In this document: positions 1 to 9,943 of the stretch, in pieces
How the letters are laid out: each line of letters begins with the position of its first letter
Numbering within the stretch: the stretch's first letter is position 1
Source: Lentimicrobium saccharophilum
GTDB taxonomy: Bacteria > Bacteroidota > Bacteroidia > Bacteroidales > Lentimicrobiaceae
NCBI RefSeq assembly: GCF_001192835.1
Contig: NZ_DF968182.1
Coordinates: forward strand, 2,201,045 to 2,265,044
Reading direction: 5' to 3'
DNA length: 64,000 nucleotides
Notes under the pieces: model-generated
What the model was told of the DNA's origin: nothing
The model's database searches: none
Seen by the model: only the letters and a program-made list of their open reading frames with translations
Position numbers and translations under genes: made by a program

Positions 1-358
1 CAACCGGAAATATATACCAGAATTTCCGGCCAGGCTTTGGTAATGACATAAGAGAACGATTAATACTTACAATAATATTAAAAATATCCTTATTTAAGGT
101 AACGGCAAATTTAGCCATTTATTGAGCTTGCATAAAAGAATGCTGAAATAAACATGCATGTTTGATGAGGGCCTGCATGAACTGAAACTCACGCTGAAAA
201 TCCGGAATCAGTTTTGGTGATGCGCTTATTCGCTCACTGCTTTACAAACGGTGAAATACACGCTGTAATGGGATAAACCGACATTAACGCTCCGGGAAAT
301 GTCCCTGATCTTTATGCATAAACCGAACAACTATACTCAGGTTTTGATCAGCGCCCGG
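1..358. other. Gene-free left edge
   Basis: No convincing gene is seen here. The stretch lies downstream of the leftward moxR gene. An 8-bp inverted repeat (CCGGAAAT at 4-11, ATTTCCGG at 22-29) could form a hairpin but has no T-run. A DUF58 gene, the usual partner directly after moxR, is not present in these bases. Confidence 0.5.
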
Positions 359-1327
359 TTATTTCAGCAATTCCTCCACAATCTGTTTCACCCCGATACC
401 TTCCGCCTCGGCTTTGTAATTCCGCACAATACGATGCCGGAGAATACTGGTGGCTACCGCCTGAACATCTTCTATATCCGGCGAATACTTGCCACGGATG
501 GCGGCATGGCATTTGGCCCCGAGAATCAGGTACTGCGATGCGCGGGGACCTGCTCCCCAGGTAAGATAGAGGTTGGTCCACGGGTGGGCCATCTCCGTGC
601 CCGGCCGGGTGCGTGATGCCAGCCGTACGGCATACTCATAAACGTTGTCGGCAACGGGAATGCGGCGGATCAGGTTCTGGAAATACATGATCTCTTCGCC
701 GGTCAGCACCACGGATGGCGCTGATGTCTTTTCAGTTGTGGTATTCTTAACGACATCTATTTCCTGTCCGAAAGTAGGATAATCCAACCAGATATTGAAC
801 ATAAAACGGTCGAGCTGAGCCTCGGGCAGTGGGTATGTTCCTTCCTGTTCAATCGGGTTCTGGGTAGCCAGCACAAAAAAAGGTTCGGCCAGCCGGTGAC
901 TTTCTCCGGCAACGGTTACCGCTTTCTCCTGCATGGCCTCAAGCAGCGCCGATTGTGTTTTGGGCGGGGTTCTGTTGATTTCGTCAGCCAGGATGATATT
1001 GGCAAAAACAGGCCCCTTCAGGAATTTAAACCTGCGGTTTTCGTCCAGGATTTCGGTTCCAAGAATATCCGACGGCATCAGGTCAGGGGTAAACTGTATA
1101 CGGCTGTAGGTAAGCCCCAGGGAGCGCGCGATGGTATTCACCAGCAGGGTCTTCGCAAGTCCCGGCACCCCGACCAGCAGGGCATGGCCTTTACTGAAAA
1201 TACAGATCAGCACATCTTTTACCACATCATTCTGACCTACAATCACTTTGCCTATTTCGGCAGTCAGCATCCTGTACTTCTCAACAAAGGCGTCTACCGC
1301 CTCTACATCGCTTTTATAAGGAGTCAT
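359..1327 (-). CDS. MoxR-family AAA+ ATPase
   Basis: This is a 322-residue MoxR-type AAA+ ATPase, a family of cytoplasmic chaperone-like ATPases that usually work with von Willebrand A or DUF58 proteins on envelope or metal-enzyme maturation. Visible motifs are Walker A GVPGLAKT (residues 53-60), Walker B ending ADEINR (about 114-119) and sensor 1 ATQNP (154-158). The C-terminal lid helices follow. Length is normal for the family. It is the last gene of a leftward run and starts 28 bp after the SurA-like gene ends, so it is probably co-transcribed with the folding proteins. The usual DUF58 partner is not adjacent, which is mildly unusual. The family call is secure; the client is unknown. Confidence 0.93.
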   Translation of the reverse strand: MTPYKSDVEAVDAFVEKYRMLTAEIGKVIVGQNDVVKDVLICIFSKGHALLVGVPGLAKTLLVNTIARSLGLTYSRIQFTPDLMPSDILGTEILDENRRFKFLKGPVFANIILADEINRTPPKTQSALLEAMQEKAVTVAGESHRLAEPFFVLATQNPIEQEGTYPLPEAQLDRFMFNIWLDYPTFGQEIDVVKNTTTEKTSAPSVVLTGEEIMYFQNLIRRIPVADNVYEYAVRLASRTRPGTEMAHPWTNLYLTWGAGPRASQYLILGAKCHAAIRGKYSPDIEDVQAVATSILRHRIVRNYKAEAEGIGVKQIVEELLK

Positions 1328-1355
1328 AATTACGCTTCTTTATAAACAGATTCAT

Positions 1356-2708
1356 TTACTGAATGCTCCAGTTGTGTTCAAAATTGCAATCCTGGTAGCT
1401 TTCATTGATCCTGAAATAGGTTTTCCCGATCTTATCACCGATCCATTTATTGATTACATCATCCTGTTTTTTATTGAGCGCCCACTGCTGAATGGTGCTG
1501 TAGTCGTCTTTCAGGTTGGCACGATGCGGTTCCGTTCTGGTTTTCAGGTAATAGAGGTTCAGCGTTTGTTTGGCCTCTTCATTGGTCATGATCATCGGGC
1601 GCGACACATCCCCAACGTTCATTTTATCAATGGCAAAGAAGATTTTCGGATCCAGGTGCTTTGCCGAAAACCGCGTATTTCCGGTCATTTCATTAACCAT
1701 CAGGCCACCGGAGATTTTTCCCGGGTCATCTGAAAATTTCAACGCTGCTTCTTCAAATGTCATTTTCTTTTCGCGGATCAGCCCGGCCACGCTGTCGAGC
1801 AGGCGGGAAGCCCTTGCCAGGTCATCATCGGAAATTTTGGGCATCAACAGGATATGGCGGGTATTGATCATCTCGCCCCTGCGCTCAATCAGCTGAATTA
1901 CATGATATCCGGCTTTAGATTTGATGATATCGGAAATTTCGCCTTTTTTCAAACCAAATGCTGCGGCCTCATACTCGGGATACAACTGCCCACGGCTCAC
2001 AAAACCAACCTCACCGCCTTTTTTTGCCGAGCCGGGATCTTCGGAATACAGCGCCGCCAGCGCCGCAAAGTTCTCTCCTTTGATCAGCCGATCACGCAGT
2101 GCCCGCAACCGTTCGCGCGTTGCATCCATCTCTTCCTTGCTGATCGATGGTTCCTTTACAATCCTTCCTACCTCGTATTCCATCTCGATCAACGGAATGC
2201 TGTCATTCGGGATTCTGTTGAAAAAGCTGCGTACTTCGGAAGGCGTTACCTTAATGTCCTTGACCAGATTTTGCTGCACCTGATCAACCATCAGTTGCTC
2301 TTTCACCAGACTGCGGAACTCTTCCCTGATCTGGATCAGGGGTTTTTTATAAAATTGTTCCAGCTTTTCCTGTGAACCAAACTGCTGTATATAATACCGG
2401 AACCTTGCATCCATGGTCTGCTCGATTTCATCATCGGAAACTTCAATACTGTCGAGCTCCGCCTGGTTCAGCAACAATTTCTGAAACAATAAATCCTCCA
2501 GTATGCGGCAACGTGTGGCACGGGCGTCGCTGATAATGCCCTGCATGCGAAACTGGATGTACTGTGTTTCAATGTCAGATTGCAGGATATAATTGGCACC
2601 GACTACAGCGACCACCTCATCAATCACCTGCTCCTGCGCATAACCTTTATCCGCGGCAACCAATATCATCATCAGTATCAGCAGTGCAACAATTCTTTCT
2701 ATCTTCAT
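1356..2708 (-). CDS. SurA-like periplasmic peptidyl-prolyl isomerase
   Basis: A 450-residue periplasmic chaperone/prolyl isomerase of SurA architecture. It has a signal peptide (about residues 1-24, ending GYAQ), a SurA-type N-terminal helical domain (about 27-170), and two parvulin (PpiC) domains at about 172-275 and 283-390. The first carries the typical YSEDPGSAKKGGEVGFV and GYHVIQL segments, the second RHILL and FSDDPGKISGG. Proteins of this kind help outer-membrane beta-barrels fold. It sits 26 bp downstream of a PpiC-like lipoprotein gene and 28 bp upstream of moxR, in one leftward run. The start is the ATG directly before a clear signal peptide. Orthology with Escherichia coli SurA is likely in function but not proven by sequence reading. 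Confidence 0.88.
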   Translation of the reverse strand: MKIERIVALLILMMILVAADKGYAQEQVIDEVVAVVGANYILQSDIETQYIQFRMQGIISDARATRCRILEDLLFQKLLLNQAELDSIEVSDDEIEQTMDARFRYYIQQFGSQEKLEQFYKKPLIQIREEFRSLVKEQLMVDQVQQNLVKDIKVTPSEVRSFFNRIPNDSIPLIEMEYEVGRIVKEPSISKEEMDATRERLRALRDRLIKGENFAALAALYSEDPGSAKKGGEVGFVSRGQLYPEYEAAAFGLKKGEISDIIKSKAGYHVIQLIERRGEMINTRHILLMPKISDDDLARASRLLDSVAGLIREKKMTFEEAALKFSDDPGKISGGLMVNEMTGNTRFSAKHLDPKIFFAIDKMNVGDVSRPMIMTNEEAKQTLNLYYLKTRTEPHRANLKDDYSTIQQWALNKKQDDVINKWIGDKIGKTYFRINESYQDCNFEHNWSIQ

Positions 2709-2734
2709 TTAGTAAGAAATTAAATCCGGGTTAA

Positions 2735-3592
2735 TTAAAATATTTCAAACTCTTTGTTTTTCAATGCCTCCTGAAACACCTCCTCCTGCATCCGGTTGAT
2801 CAGCTTCTGCTTCCGCATGTTCAGGATCATGTTCCGGATACGATCAACTTCAAGGCTGAGGGGAGAAGTACTTTCCGTGATCTTATAATCATTGAACCGT
2901 ATAAGGTATACAAACAGGGAATCCCCGGTTTCGTGAAATGTCCGGTTCTTCAGGAAGTTTTCCTGATCATATATTTCAAGAGGCAATTCGCGCATCAGGT
3001 CATTGAAAACGATCCAGTTCTCGTCATCGGGCCTGCACGAAATCGTTGATTTATCGCACAGCTCAATTAATTTCTCCATATCACCCGATTTGGATGACAT
3101 CAGATATTGTTTCGCTTTTTTTGCCTGTGGGGAGTTTTCATAGCCCCGCGGAATTTTAACGTAGCTGACCCGGACTATATTTTCGCGCAACTGAAAATTG
3201 CTTTCATTTTCTGTATAAAACGCACTGATCTCTTCCTCACTGACGACTGTATCCAGTTTCTGCCTGATCAACTCACTCTCATACTCATAGATAATAAGCG
3301 AATTGCGATAATTTTCAAGTTGTTTCTCAAAATCCATTTTATCCTTGGGCAGGTTCCCCTGCGCATGGTGCAACAATACCTGCTGCCTGACCCAGTTATC
3401 GATATACTGCCGGGTAATTTCCAGACTGTCGGCTGCAGAAACCCCATCCGGGACCACCCCGGCGAGCTCTGAACGGTATAGATACTTATCATACGCAAGG
3501 GCAATCACTTCTTCTTCAGGCTGATTGCCTATAAAACGGCAGGCTGAAAGAAAAACAGCAGGAATTAAGAGAAACCGGGTAAGTCGCAACAT
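2735..3592 (-). CDS. SurA/PpiC-like lipoprotein lacking a clear parvulin domain
   Basis: About 285 residues, beginning with a short hydrophobic segment and a lipobox (LSAC, Cys18 from the ATG at 3592), so probably a lipoprotein. The body is helical and charged and resembles the N-terminal chaperone domain of SurA-type proteins. The usual parvulin sequence (HIL, DPG, GGxLG, GYH) is not evident, so it may be a chaperone without isomerase activity. I chose the ATG at 3592 over the TTG six bases upstream because it has AAAGGA at a suitable distance. It lies between two PpiC proteins, 10 bp from the upstream gene, which suggests a joint role in outer-membrane protein folding. Confidence 0.75.
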   Translation of the reverse strand: MLRLTRFLLIPAVFLSACRFIGNQPEEEVIALAYDKYLYRSELAGVVPDGVSAADSLEITRQYIDNWVRQQVLLHHAQGNLPKDKMDFEKQLENYRNSLIIYEYESELIRQKLDTVVSEEEISAFYTENESNFQLRENIVRVSYVKIPRGYENSPQAKKAKQYLMSSKSGDMEKLIELCDKSTISCRPDDENWIVFNDLMRELPLEIYDQENFLKNRTFHETGDSLFVYLIRFNDYKITESTSPLSLEVDRIRNMILNMRKQKLINRMQEEVFQEALKNKEFEIF

Positions 3593-3602
3593 TGGCAATC
3601 CT

Positions 3603-5591
3603 TTATTTTATGGAGGAAAGCACTTCTTCATTTACCTTAAACGGATACCTGGCCCTTAACTCCCTGATCCATTCCTGCTCGAGGTAATTCTGGTAATCGG
3701 CAGTGATCAGCCCCCGGGCTTCATTCAGTTTCTTAGGTTCCGGACTGAGCAACGCATGGACATTCACCAGGTAAACCTTACCTTCATCAATGGATTCAGG
3801 CGCCAGCCCGGGTTTCCATTCAAGGCTGTCGATCAGTTCATTGTCACCCTTCTGGTATTTGCGGTGGTCGATCGTCAGCAATGAAGTTGTGTCGGTGTTA
3901 AACTGGGCCAGCAGTTCAGTATCGGTAAGACCTCCGCTGATCGCTTTCCTTAAACCGGCGATCAGTTTATCATCCGTTGATTCAAGGGTATAAACCGTAG
4001 CATCAAGGCGCTGGTCCCACATGTAGTTGCCTTTGTTCTGATTATAAAACGCTTCAAGCCCAGTAGTATCCTTCACAGCCTTCGACCATATCTTCTGATC
4101 GGTTAATTCAAACAGCAGGATTCCGTCCCGGTATTCCTTTACCAGCATTTTGAAGTCAGGGTACTTCGATTCGAGGCGCGAATCTTCATACGCCAGCAGG
4201 GTTTCGTTTACAAAGGTGGTAAACATACCGTTCACAAATGTTCTGATATCCTCTTTTGCACGTTTGCGCTGGTTTTTTGCAAGCCAATCAGCAAAATCCT
4301 GTTGCGTAAAACTTCGCCGACCAATGGTCATGATGGTTTTCTTTAAGCCGGCAGCCTGTTGCGCCGACCATTTCGCACTGAAAATGGTATCGGTGACGAC
4401 TTTGTAAAAATCATCCCTTGCTTTCAGGTTTTCGGTGTACTTATACTCGCGCCTGATCCGGTTAAGCAGTGCTTCCTCGCTTTTTTTTGCGCGGTCGCTG
4501 CGGGTCAGGCTCTGTTTTAACTCGTTAACAACATCTTCGTAGGCTCCTATATCTTTCCGGTCGAGCAACTTAACAATATGCCAGCCAAAGGAAGTAAGAA
4601 ATGGTTTGGAGACATCATTCAGGTTTTTCAGTTTTGTGATTTCGCTGATAAACTCGGGAATCATTTTATTGGCTCCGAACCAGGGCAACACACCGCCTTT
4701 GGCAGCAGTGGATTTATCGTCGGAGTTCTGTTCAGCCATCCGGGCGAAATCTTCGCCGTTAAGAATGCGCGTGTATACTTCCATTGCCTTTGCGGCTATC
4801 CTGGCGCTATCTTCAGCAGTAGCATTGGCAGGCAAGCGCATCATGATATGTGCAACCTGCACCCGTCCGAGTGCCGGCTTCCGGTCGGTTACCTTAATAA
4901 GGTGATAGCCGAAGTCGCTGCGCACCGGCATGGATACTTCTCCTACCGGGGTGTTATATGCACCGGTTTCGAATGGATAGACCATATCAAACACGGTAAA
5001 ATAACCGAGATCCCCGAGGTTTCCTTTAATCGTCCGGCCTTCCATCTGCCGGTCGCGTGCCGATAAATCATCGGATGCTTCCATGGCCACTTTCCCGAAG
5101 TCCTCACCCTTAAGTATCCGCTTACGCAGGTTCATCACTTTTTTGTAGGCCATCAGCGTATCGGCAGGTGCCGCGTTGCGGTCAACCCTGATCAGTATAT
5201 GGCTGGCGCGGATGTCCGTTTTCTTACGGTCGTAGGCTTCCTGCAACAGCGATTTATTCATTTCCTCATCGATCAGGTATGGCTGTGCCAGCTGCTTGCG
5301 GTACCCGGCCAGCTCTTCCCTGAACGAGCGCACCGTATCGAGGCCCAGCGTTTCCGCTTCCTTTACCTTCAGCCTGAAATTGATGTACAACTCCATGTAT
5401 TCTTCCAGCGATTTGCGGTCAAGCACCTCGCTGTTCACATTGTTTTTCATGTAAACATTCAGGAACTCCGAGCGCGTAATCTCCTCTCCTGCCACATTCA
5501 GGATCACAGGATCACTATCCTGCGCAAAAACCGGAATTGTAGTAATCGTAAGGAAAATCAATACAATTAAACCTAATACTGACTTTTTCAT
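3603..5591 (-). CDS. Two-domain PpiC peptidyl-prolyl cis-trans isomerase
   Basis: A 662-residue exported protein with a signal peptide (about residues 1-23, ending VFAQ). Two parvulin domains follow: about 130-235 (ASHILIRVD, GNLGDLGYF, GYHLIKV) and about 245-350 (VAHIMMRLP, KGGVLPWF, GWHIVKL). The 300-residue C-terminal part has no domain I can name. Parvulins catalyse prolyl isomerisation and chaperone unfolded outer-membrane proteins in the periplasm. It is the first of three SurA/PpiC-type genes, 94 bp downstream of guaB. No strong promoter is seen in that gap, so read-through from guaB is possible. Confidence 0.87.
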   Translation of the reverse strand: MKKSVLGLIVLIFLTITTIPVFAQDSDPVILNVAGEEITRSEFLNVYMKNNVNSEVLDRKSLEEYMELYINFRLKVKEAETLGLDTVRSFREELAGYRKQLAQPYLIDEEMNKSLLQEAYDRKKTDIRASHILIRVDRNAAPADTLMAYKKVMNLRKRILKGEDFGKVAMEASDDLSARDRQMEGRTIKGNLGDLGYFTVFDMVYPFETGAYNTPVGEVSMPVRSDFGYHLIKVTDRKPALGRVQVAHIMMRLPANATAEDSARIAAKAMEVYTRILNGEDFARMAEQNSDDKSTAAKGGVLPWFGANKMIPEFISEITKLKNLNDVSKPFLTSFGWHIVKLLDRKDIGAYEDVVNELKQSLTRSDRAKKSEEALLNRIRREYKYTENLKARDDFYKVVTDTIFSAKWSAQQAAGLKKTIMTIGRRSFTQQDFADWLAKNQRKRAKEDIRTFVNGMFTTFVNETLLAYEDSRLESKYPDFKMLVKEYRDGILLFELTDQKIWSKAVKDTTGLEAFYNQNKGNYMWDQRLDATVYTLESTDDKLIAGLRKAISGGLTDTELLAQFNTDTTSLLTIDHRKYQKGDNELIDSLEWKPGLAPESIDEGKVYLVNVHALLSPEPKKLNEARGLITADYQNYLEQEWIRELRARYPFKVNEEVLSSIK

Positions 5592-5685
5592 TTTGTTATT
5601 GTTTTAATGCTTATCAATTGTTACTGCTTTTAGCTCACCGGGTTTCCTGCATAATTGCTTCCAGGAGAGCCTGAATCATTTATTG

Positions 5686-7155
5686 TTACCTGCTGTAGTT
5701 CGGCGCTTCACTGGTAATGGTGATGTCATGGGGATGACTTTCGGCCACACCGGCAGCGGTAATTTTAATAAATCTGGCCTGCTGAAGCCGGGCAATATTT
5801 TCAGATCCTGTATAACCCATGCCGGAACGCAATCCGCCCACCAGCTGATGGACTACTTCCGAGAGGGCGCCTTTGAACGGCACACGGCCTACAATACCTT
5901 CGGGAACCAGCTTATTAATATCGTCTTCCGTATCCTGAAAGTAGCGATCCTTTGATCCTTTCTGCATCGCTTCCATCGAACCCATTCCCCTGTATGACTT
6001 ATACTTGCGTCCTTCGAAAATAATGGTTTCCCCGGGAGATTCCTCCACTCCCGCGAACAAGCCGCCCGCCATAATACAGTCGGCCCCGGCTGCAATGGCT
6101 TTGGGGATGTCGCCGGTGTAACGGATCCCGCCATCGGCAATTACCGGAATCCCTGATCCTTTCAGTTCCGAAGCTACCTGATAAATGGCAGAAAGCTGCG
6201 GAATGCCAATGCCCGCTATGATCCGCGTTGTGCATATGGAACCGGGACCTATGCCGACCTTGATCCCGTCGATGTTCAGTTTTTTGAAATCACGGGCCGC
6301 TTCGGCAGTACCCACATTGCCGACAATCAGGTCAACTCCGGAAAAATGTTTCCTGAATAATTTCGCAGCATCCATCACCCCCTTTGAATGGCCATGTGCC
6401 GTATCAATCACCACCGCATCAACCCCGTTGTTTACCAGCGCCTGGACCCTGTCAATCATATCGGTGGTGACGCCGACAGCCGCAGCTACCCTCAGCCGGC
6501 CCCGCTCATCCTTGCAGGCATTCGGCCGGGCCTTGATCTTGATGATATCTTTGTATGTGATCAGTCCTACCAGTTTGAAATCCTTGTCAACTACGGGAAG
6601 TTTCTCTATCTTGTACTGCTGAAGAATATCCGCCGCCTTTTCGAAATCGGTGAATTCAGTGGTTGTGATCAGGTTGCTGCTGGTCATCACCTCTGAAACA
6701 GGCCTCCGCGGATTGCGTTCAAAACGAAGGTCGCGGTTGGTCACTATCCCTGTCAGTTTTCCGGACGCATCCACCACCGGTATTCCACCGATTCCGTAAT
6801 CCCGCATAATTGTCAGTGCATCCGCCACCAGGGCGCCTTCGGTCAGTGTGATCGGATCCAGGATCATCCCGTTTTCGGCACGTTTCACCTTGCGTACTTC
6901 GTTTGCCTGATCCTCAATCGTCATGTTCTTATGCAACACGCCTATTCCGCCTTCCTGGGCAATGGCAATGGCCATCACGGCATCGGTAACGGTATCCATG
7001 GCAGCCGTAACAATCGGGATATTCAGTCTGATATTCCGCGAAAAACGGGTGGAGATGTCAACATCGCGGGGCAGAACCTCTGAATAGGCCGGCATGAGCA
7101 AAACATCATCAAACGTTAAGCCTTCGCCCGTAAACTTTTCACTGATTGCTGACAT
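5686..7155 (-). CDS. guaB: Inosine-5'-monophosphate dehydrogenase
   Basis: GuaB oxidises IMP to XMP with NAD+, the first committed step of GMP synthesis, in the cytosol. The protein has 489 residues from the ATG at 7155. It shows the N-terminal barrel start ([10 protein letters not shown]), a pair of CBS domains inserted at about 95-210, the active-site loop GPGSICTTR with catalytic Cys308, and the flap region near the C-terminus. An in-frame TTG at 7179 would add eight residues, but it lies inside the -7 promoter box (7177-7184), so the ATG at 7155 is the better start. The leader would be only about 15-20 bases. It heads the leftward run containing the folding proteins. Confidence 0.96.
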   Translation of the reverse strand: MSAISEKFTGEGLTFDDVLLMPAYSEVLPRDVDISTRFSRNIRLNIPIVTAAMDTVTDAVMAIAIAQEGGIGVLHKNMTIEDQANEVRKVKRAENGMILDPITLTEGALVADALTIMRDYGIGGIPVVDASGKLTGIVTNRDLRFERNPRRPVSEVMTSSNLITTTEFTDFEKAADILQQYKIEKLPVVDKDFKLVGLITYKDIIKIKARPNACKDERGRLRVAAAVGVTTDMIDRVQALVNNGVDAVVIDTAHGHSKGVMDAAKLFRKHFSGVDLIVGNVGTAEAARDFKKLNIDGIKVGIGPGSICTTRIIAGIGIPQLSAIYQVASELKGSGIPVIADGGIRYTGDIPKAIAAGADCIMAGGLFAGVEESPGETIIFEGRKYKSYRGMGSMEAMQKGSKDRYFQDTEDDINKLVPEGIVGRVPFKGALSEVVHQLVGGLRSGMGYTGSENIARLQQARFIKITAAGVAESHPHDITITSEAPNYSR

Positions 7156-7176
7156 GTTTTTCCGGATTGGGAAGCG

Positions 7177-7184
7177 CAAAGTTA
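7177..7184 (-). promoter_or_regulatory. guaB promoter -7 box
   Basis: TAACTTTG on the minus strand matches TAnnTTTG exactly and lies 21 bases before the guaB ATG. No good -33 TTG is seen at standard spacing. Confidence 0.65.
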
Positions 7185-7523
7185 TGAAAAATAGATTTTC
7201 AACGGGTTACTGATATCCCGGTTGACCGGCGGATAAAAAACAAGCCCTGAGCTATGCAGGTAAACCTTCGAAAGCAGAGCCGCAACCTGCACTGGATTTC
7301 TTCGACACAGGTTGCCTTAAGAAGAACTTTATTTCATTGATTATCTGTTATTTATCTAATTCAAATTGTCAGCATGTCCATTAATAAAAACATTGAAGGC
7401 ATAACCAGAAACATTCAAAAACCTTTAAAAAGCCTTGTATAGCGGTATTGTTAAAAAATCCTAAATTTACAGGCCAAATCACCCGGGCTGAAAATCCCGT
7501 TTTCCGCTTTTAAATGATAGATT
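7185..7523. other. Divergent intergenic region, guaB / S9 peptidase
   Basis: No gene is seen. The region separates two divergent genes. A weak -7-like box (TAAATTTA, 7462-7469) could serve the rightward peptidase. Nothing resembling a purine riboswitch or PurR-type operator was recognised. Confidence 0.5.
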
Positions 7524-9938
7524 ATGAAACAGCTTCTGCTTTTACTTACTGTTATGTACGGATTCTTACAGGCTCAAAACCCGCAGCCATACCAGCTGCC
7601 CCCGAAAGAGATTCTTGATCTAGTGGATATCAATCCCAGGCCACTGATACGCATCGACTCCCGGAATCAGACGATGGTTATGCTTGAGCGCCGCGCCTTC
7701 AAAACCATTGAAGAGATGGCTGCCGGGGAGGTAAGGCTCGGGGGCCTACGCATCAATCCACTGACCAACGGGCCTTCCAGGGCAAATTACGCCTATGGCA
7801 TATCCATTCTGAGTATAGCGTCAGGAGAAACATCGGTTGTAAAAGGTTTACCTGAACAACTGAAAATCTCGGATTTCAGCTTTTCACCGGATGAAACGAA
7901 AATCGCATTCACCAATACCCTGCCCGCAGGCATTGAACTATGGACGGTAGATCTTGCCTCTGGCCAGGCAAACCGGGTTACGGATGCCAACCTCAATGCA
8001 AGCATTGGGATGCCGTATCTGTGGACCCCTGATTCAGAGTCTTTGCTTGTTTTTATGATCCCCTCATCCAGGGAAACGCTGACTACCGGACTGCAACTGC
8101 CGGAAGGCCCTGCAATTCAGGAGAGCACCGGACGCAAGGCCCCGGTCAGGACTTATCAGGACCTGCTGCGCTCACCGGCTGATGAAAAAGCTTTTAACCA
8201 TTACGCAGAATCCGAAATCGTCAGGGTCAGCCTGAAAGAACCGGCTGCACCATTTCTCCCGAAGGCCATCTACCGCTCGCTCAGTTTTTCGCCGGATGGA
8301 AACTATCTGATGGTTCAGACCATACAACAACCCTATTCCTACATTGTGCCCTATTACAGATTTCCGGTAACTTATGCCATTCATAAGGCCGATGGAAGCC
8401 TGTACCGCATTTTCCACCAACGTCCGCTGGTTGAAGAATTGCCAACCGGCTTCGATGCGGTGGAAACAGGTAAAAGAAATATTCAGTGGCGGAGCGATCT
8501 TCCGGCTACCCTTTGCTGGGTTGAAGCCATGGACAAGGGCGATCCGGAAGTCAATGTCCCGGTCAGAGACCAGGTGTACACCCTCGATGCCCCGTTCACG
8601 GGAGAACCCTATATCCTGGCAGCCACCCCAAACCGTTTCCGCTACGTAACATGGGGAAATTCAGAGACAGCGCTTATAACTGACGGCTGGTGGAAAACCC
8701 GCAGATCAACCACCTTTCTGGTCAATCCCGGGTCCGGAAAAAGTTCCATGAAAGTAATCTTTGACCGCTCCACAGAAGATTATTACGGAGATCCCGGCGA
8801 TTTCCTGCAAAAACGCAACCACCTGAATGCCTATTCACTCTGGTTTTCACCGGACAATAAAAAACTGTACCTACAAGGCGAGGGATACTCCCCGGAAGGC
8901 AACAAACCATTTCTGGACGAATTCGACCTGAAAACACTGAAAACCAAACGCCTGTGGCAGGCTGAAGGCATTTCAACCTATGAATCGGTCGTAAGGGTTG
9001 TCAACCCCGGCAAAAAGATGCTGATCACCAGCATAGAAAGCAAGACCGAAAATCCAAACTTTTACCTGCGTTCAGGTAAATCGCTCAGGAAACTTACCGC
9101 ATTCCCGAATCCATACGCTTCATTTATGAACGTCAGCAAGGAAAGTGTACGCTACAAGCGTGCCGACGGAGTTGACCTTTCGGCCACCCTTTACCTGCCG
9201 GCAGGCTATGACAAAGCGCGCGACGGACGGCTGCCCATGCTGATGTGGGCCTATCCGCGGGAATACAAGGATGCCGGGCAGGCCGGACAGGTGAAAGAGT
9301 CGCCGCATACCTTCGTGCAGCTATACTATGGTTCCCCGGTTTACTGGGCTGCCCGCGGGTATGCCATTCTCGACGATGCCGATTTCCCGGTTATAGGCGA
9401 AGGAGAAACCGAGCCCAACGATTCATTTACTGATCAGCTGGTGGCCAATGCCGCCGCCGCGATAGATTTTGCGGTTGAACGCGGGGTAGCCGACAGAAAC
9501 CGCGTGGCCATCGGTGGCCACTCGTACGGGGCGTTTATGACCGCCAACCTGATGGCCCACAGCGACCTGTTTGCAGCCGGTATCGCCCGCAGCGGCGCTT
9601 ACAACCGCACCCTGACGCCGTTCGGTTTCCAGGCCGAAGAGCGTACCTTCTGGGAGGCACAGGATGTTTACCTGAAAATGTCGCCTTTTGTGCATGCCGA
9701 TAAAATCAACGAACCCCTGCTGCTGATCCACGGTGATGCCGACAATAACCCGGGCACCTTCACCCTGCAGAGCGAAAGGCTGTTCGGCGCGATCAAAGGA
9801 TTGGGGGGAACGGCCAGACTGGTGCTGCTTCCTTATGAAAGTCACGGATACAGCGCCAGGGAAAATGTGCTGCACATGCTCTGGGAAACAGATGCCTGGC
9901 TGGAAAAATATGTGAAAAACAGAGGGGTAAAGGAGTAA
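7524..9938 (+). CDS. Secreted S9-family (prolyl oligopeptidase type) serine peptidase
   Basis: An 804-residue exported peptidase. A signal peptide (about 1-18, ending LQAQ) is followed by a long beta-propeller-like region (about 60-540) and an alpha/beta-hydrolase domain at the C-terminus. The catalytic triad can be placed: Ser667 in GGHSYGAF, Asp738 or Asp740 in IHGDADNN, and His774 in ESHGYSA. The overall architecture resembles the glutamyl-endopeptidase-like branch of family S9. No T9SS sorting domain is present, so it is probably periplasmic. It is divergent from guaB and convergent with the next gene, whose stop codon lies five bases away. Substrate specificity cannot be read from sequence. 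Confidence 0.92.
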   Translation: MKQLLLLLTVMYGFLQAQNPQPYQLPPKEILDLVDINPRPLIRIDSRNQTMVMLERRAFKTIEEMAAGEVRLGGLRINPLTNGPSRANYAYGISILSIASGETSVVKGLPEQLKISDFSFSPDETKIAFTNTLPAGIELWTVDLASGQANRVTDANLNASIGMPYLWTPDSESLLVFMIPSSRETLTTGLQLPEGPAIQESTGRKAPVRTYQDLLRSPADEKAFNHYAESEIVRVSLKEPAAPFLPKAIYRSLSFSPDGNYLMVQTIQQPYSYIVPYYRFPVTYAIHKADGSLYRIFHQRPLVEELPTGFDAVETGKRNIQWRSDLPATLCWVEAMDKGDPEVNVPVRDQVYTLDAPFTGEPYILAATPNRFRYVTWGNSETALITDGWWKTRRSTTFLVNPGSGKSSMKVIFDRSTEDYYGDPGDFLQKRNHLNAYSLWFSPDNKKLYLQGEGYSPEGNKPFLDEFDLKTLKTKRLWQAEGISTYESVVRVVNPGKKMLITSIESKTENPNFYLRSGKSLRKLTAFPNPYASFMNVSKESVRYKRADGVDLSATLYLPAGYDKARDGRLPMLMWAYPREYKDAGQAGQVKESPHTFVQLYYGSPVYWAARGYAILDDADFPVIGEGETEPNDSFTDQLVANAAAAIDFAVERGVADRNRVAIGGHSYGAFMTANLMAHSDLFAAGIARSGAYNRTLTPFGFQAEERTFWEAQDVYLKMSPFVHADKINEPLLLIHGDADNNPGTFTLQSERLFGAIKGLGGTARLVLLPYESHGYSARENVLHMLWETDAWLEKYVKNRGVKE

Positions 9939-9943
9939 ATTTT

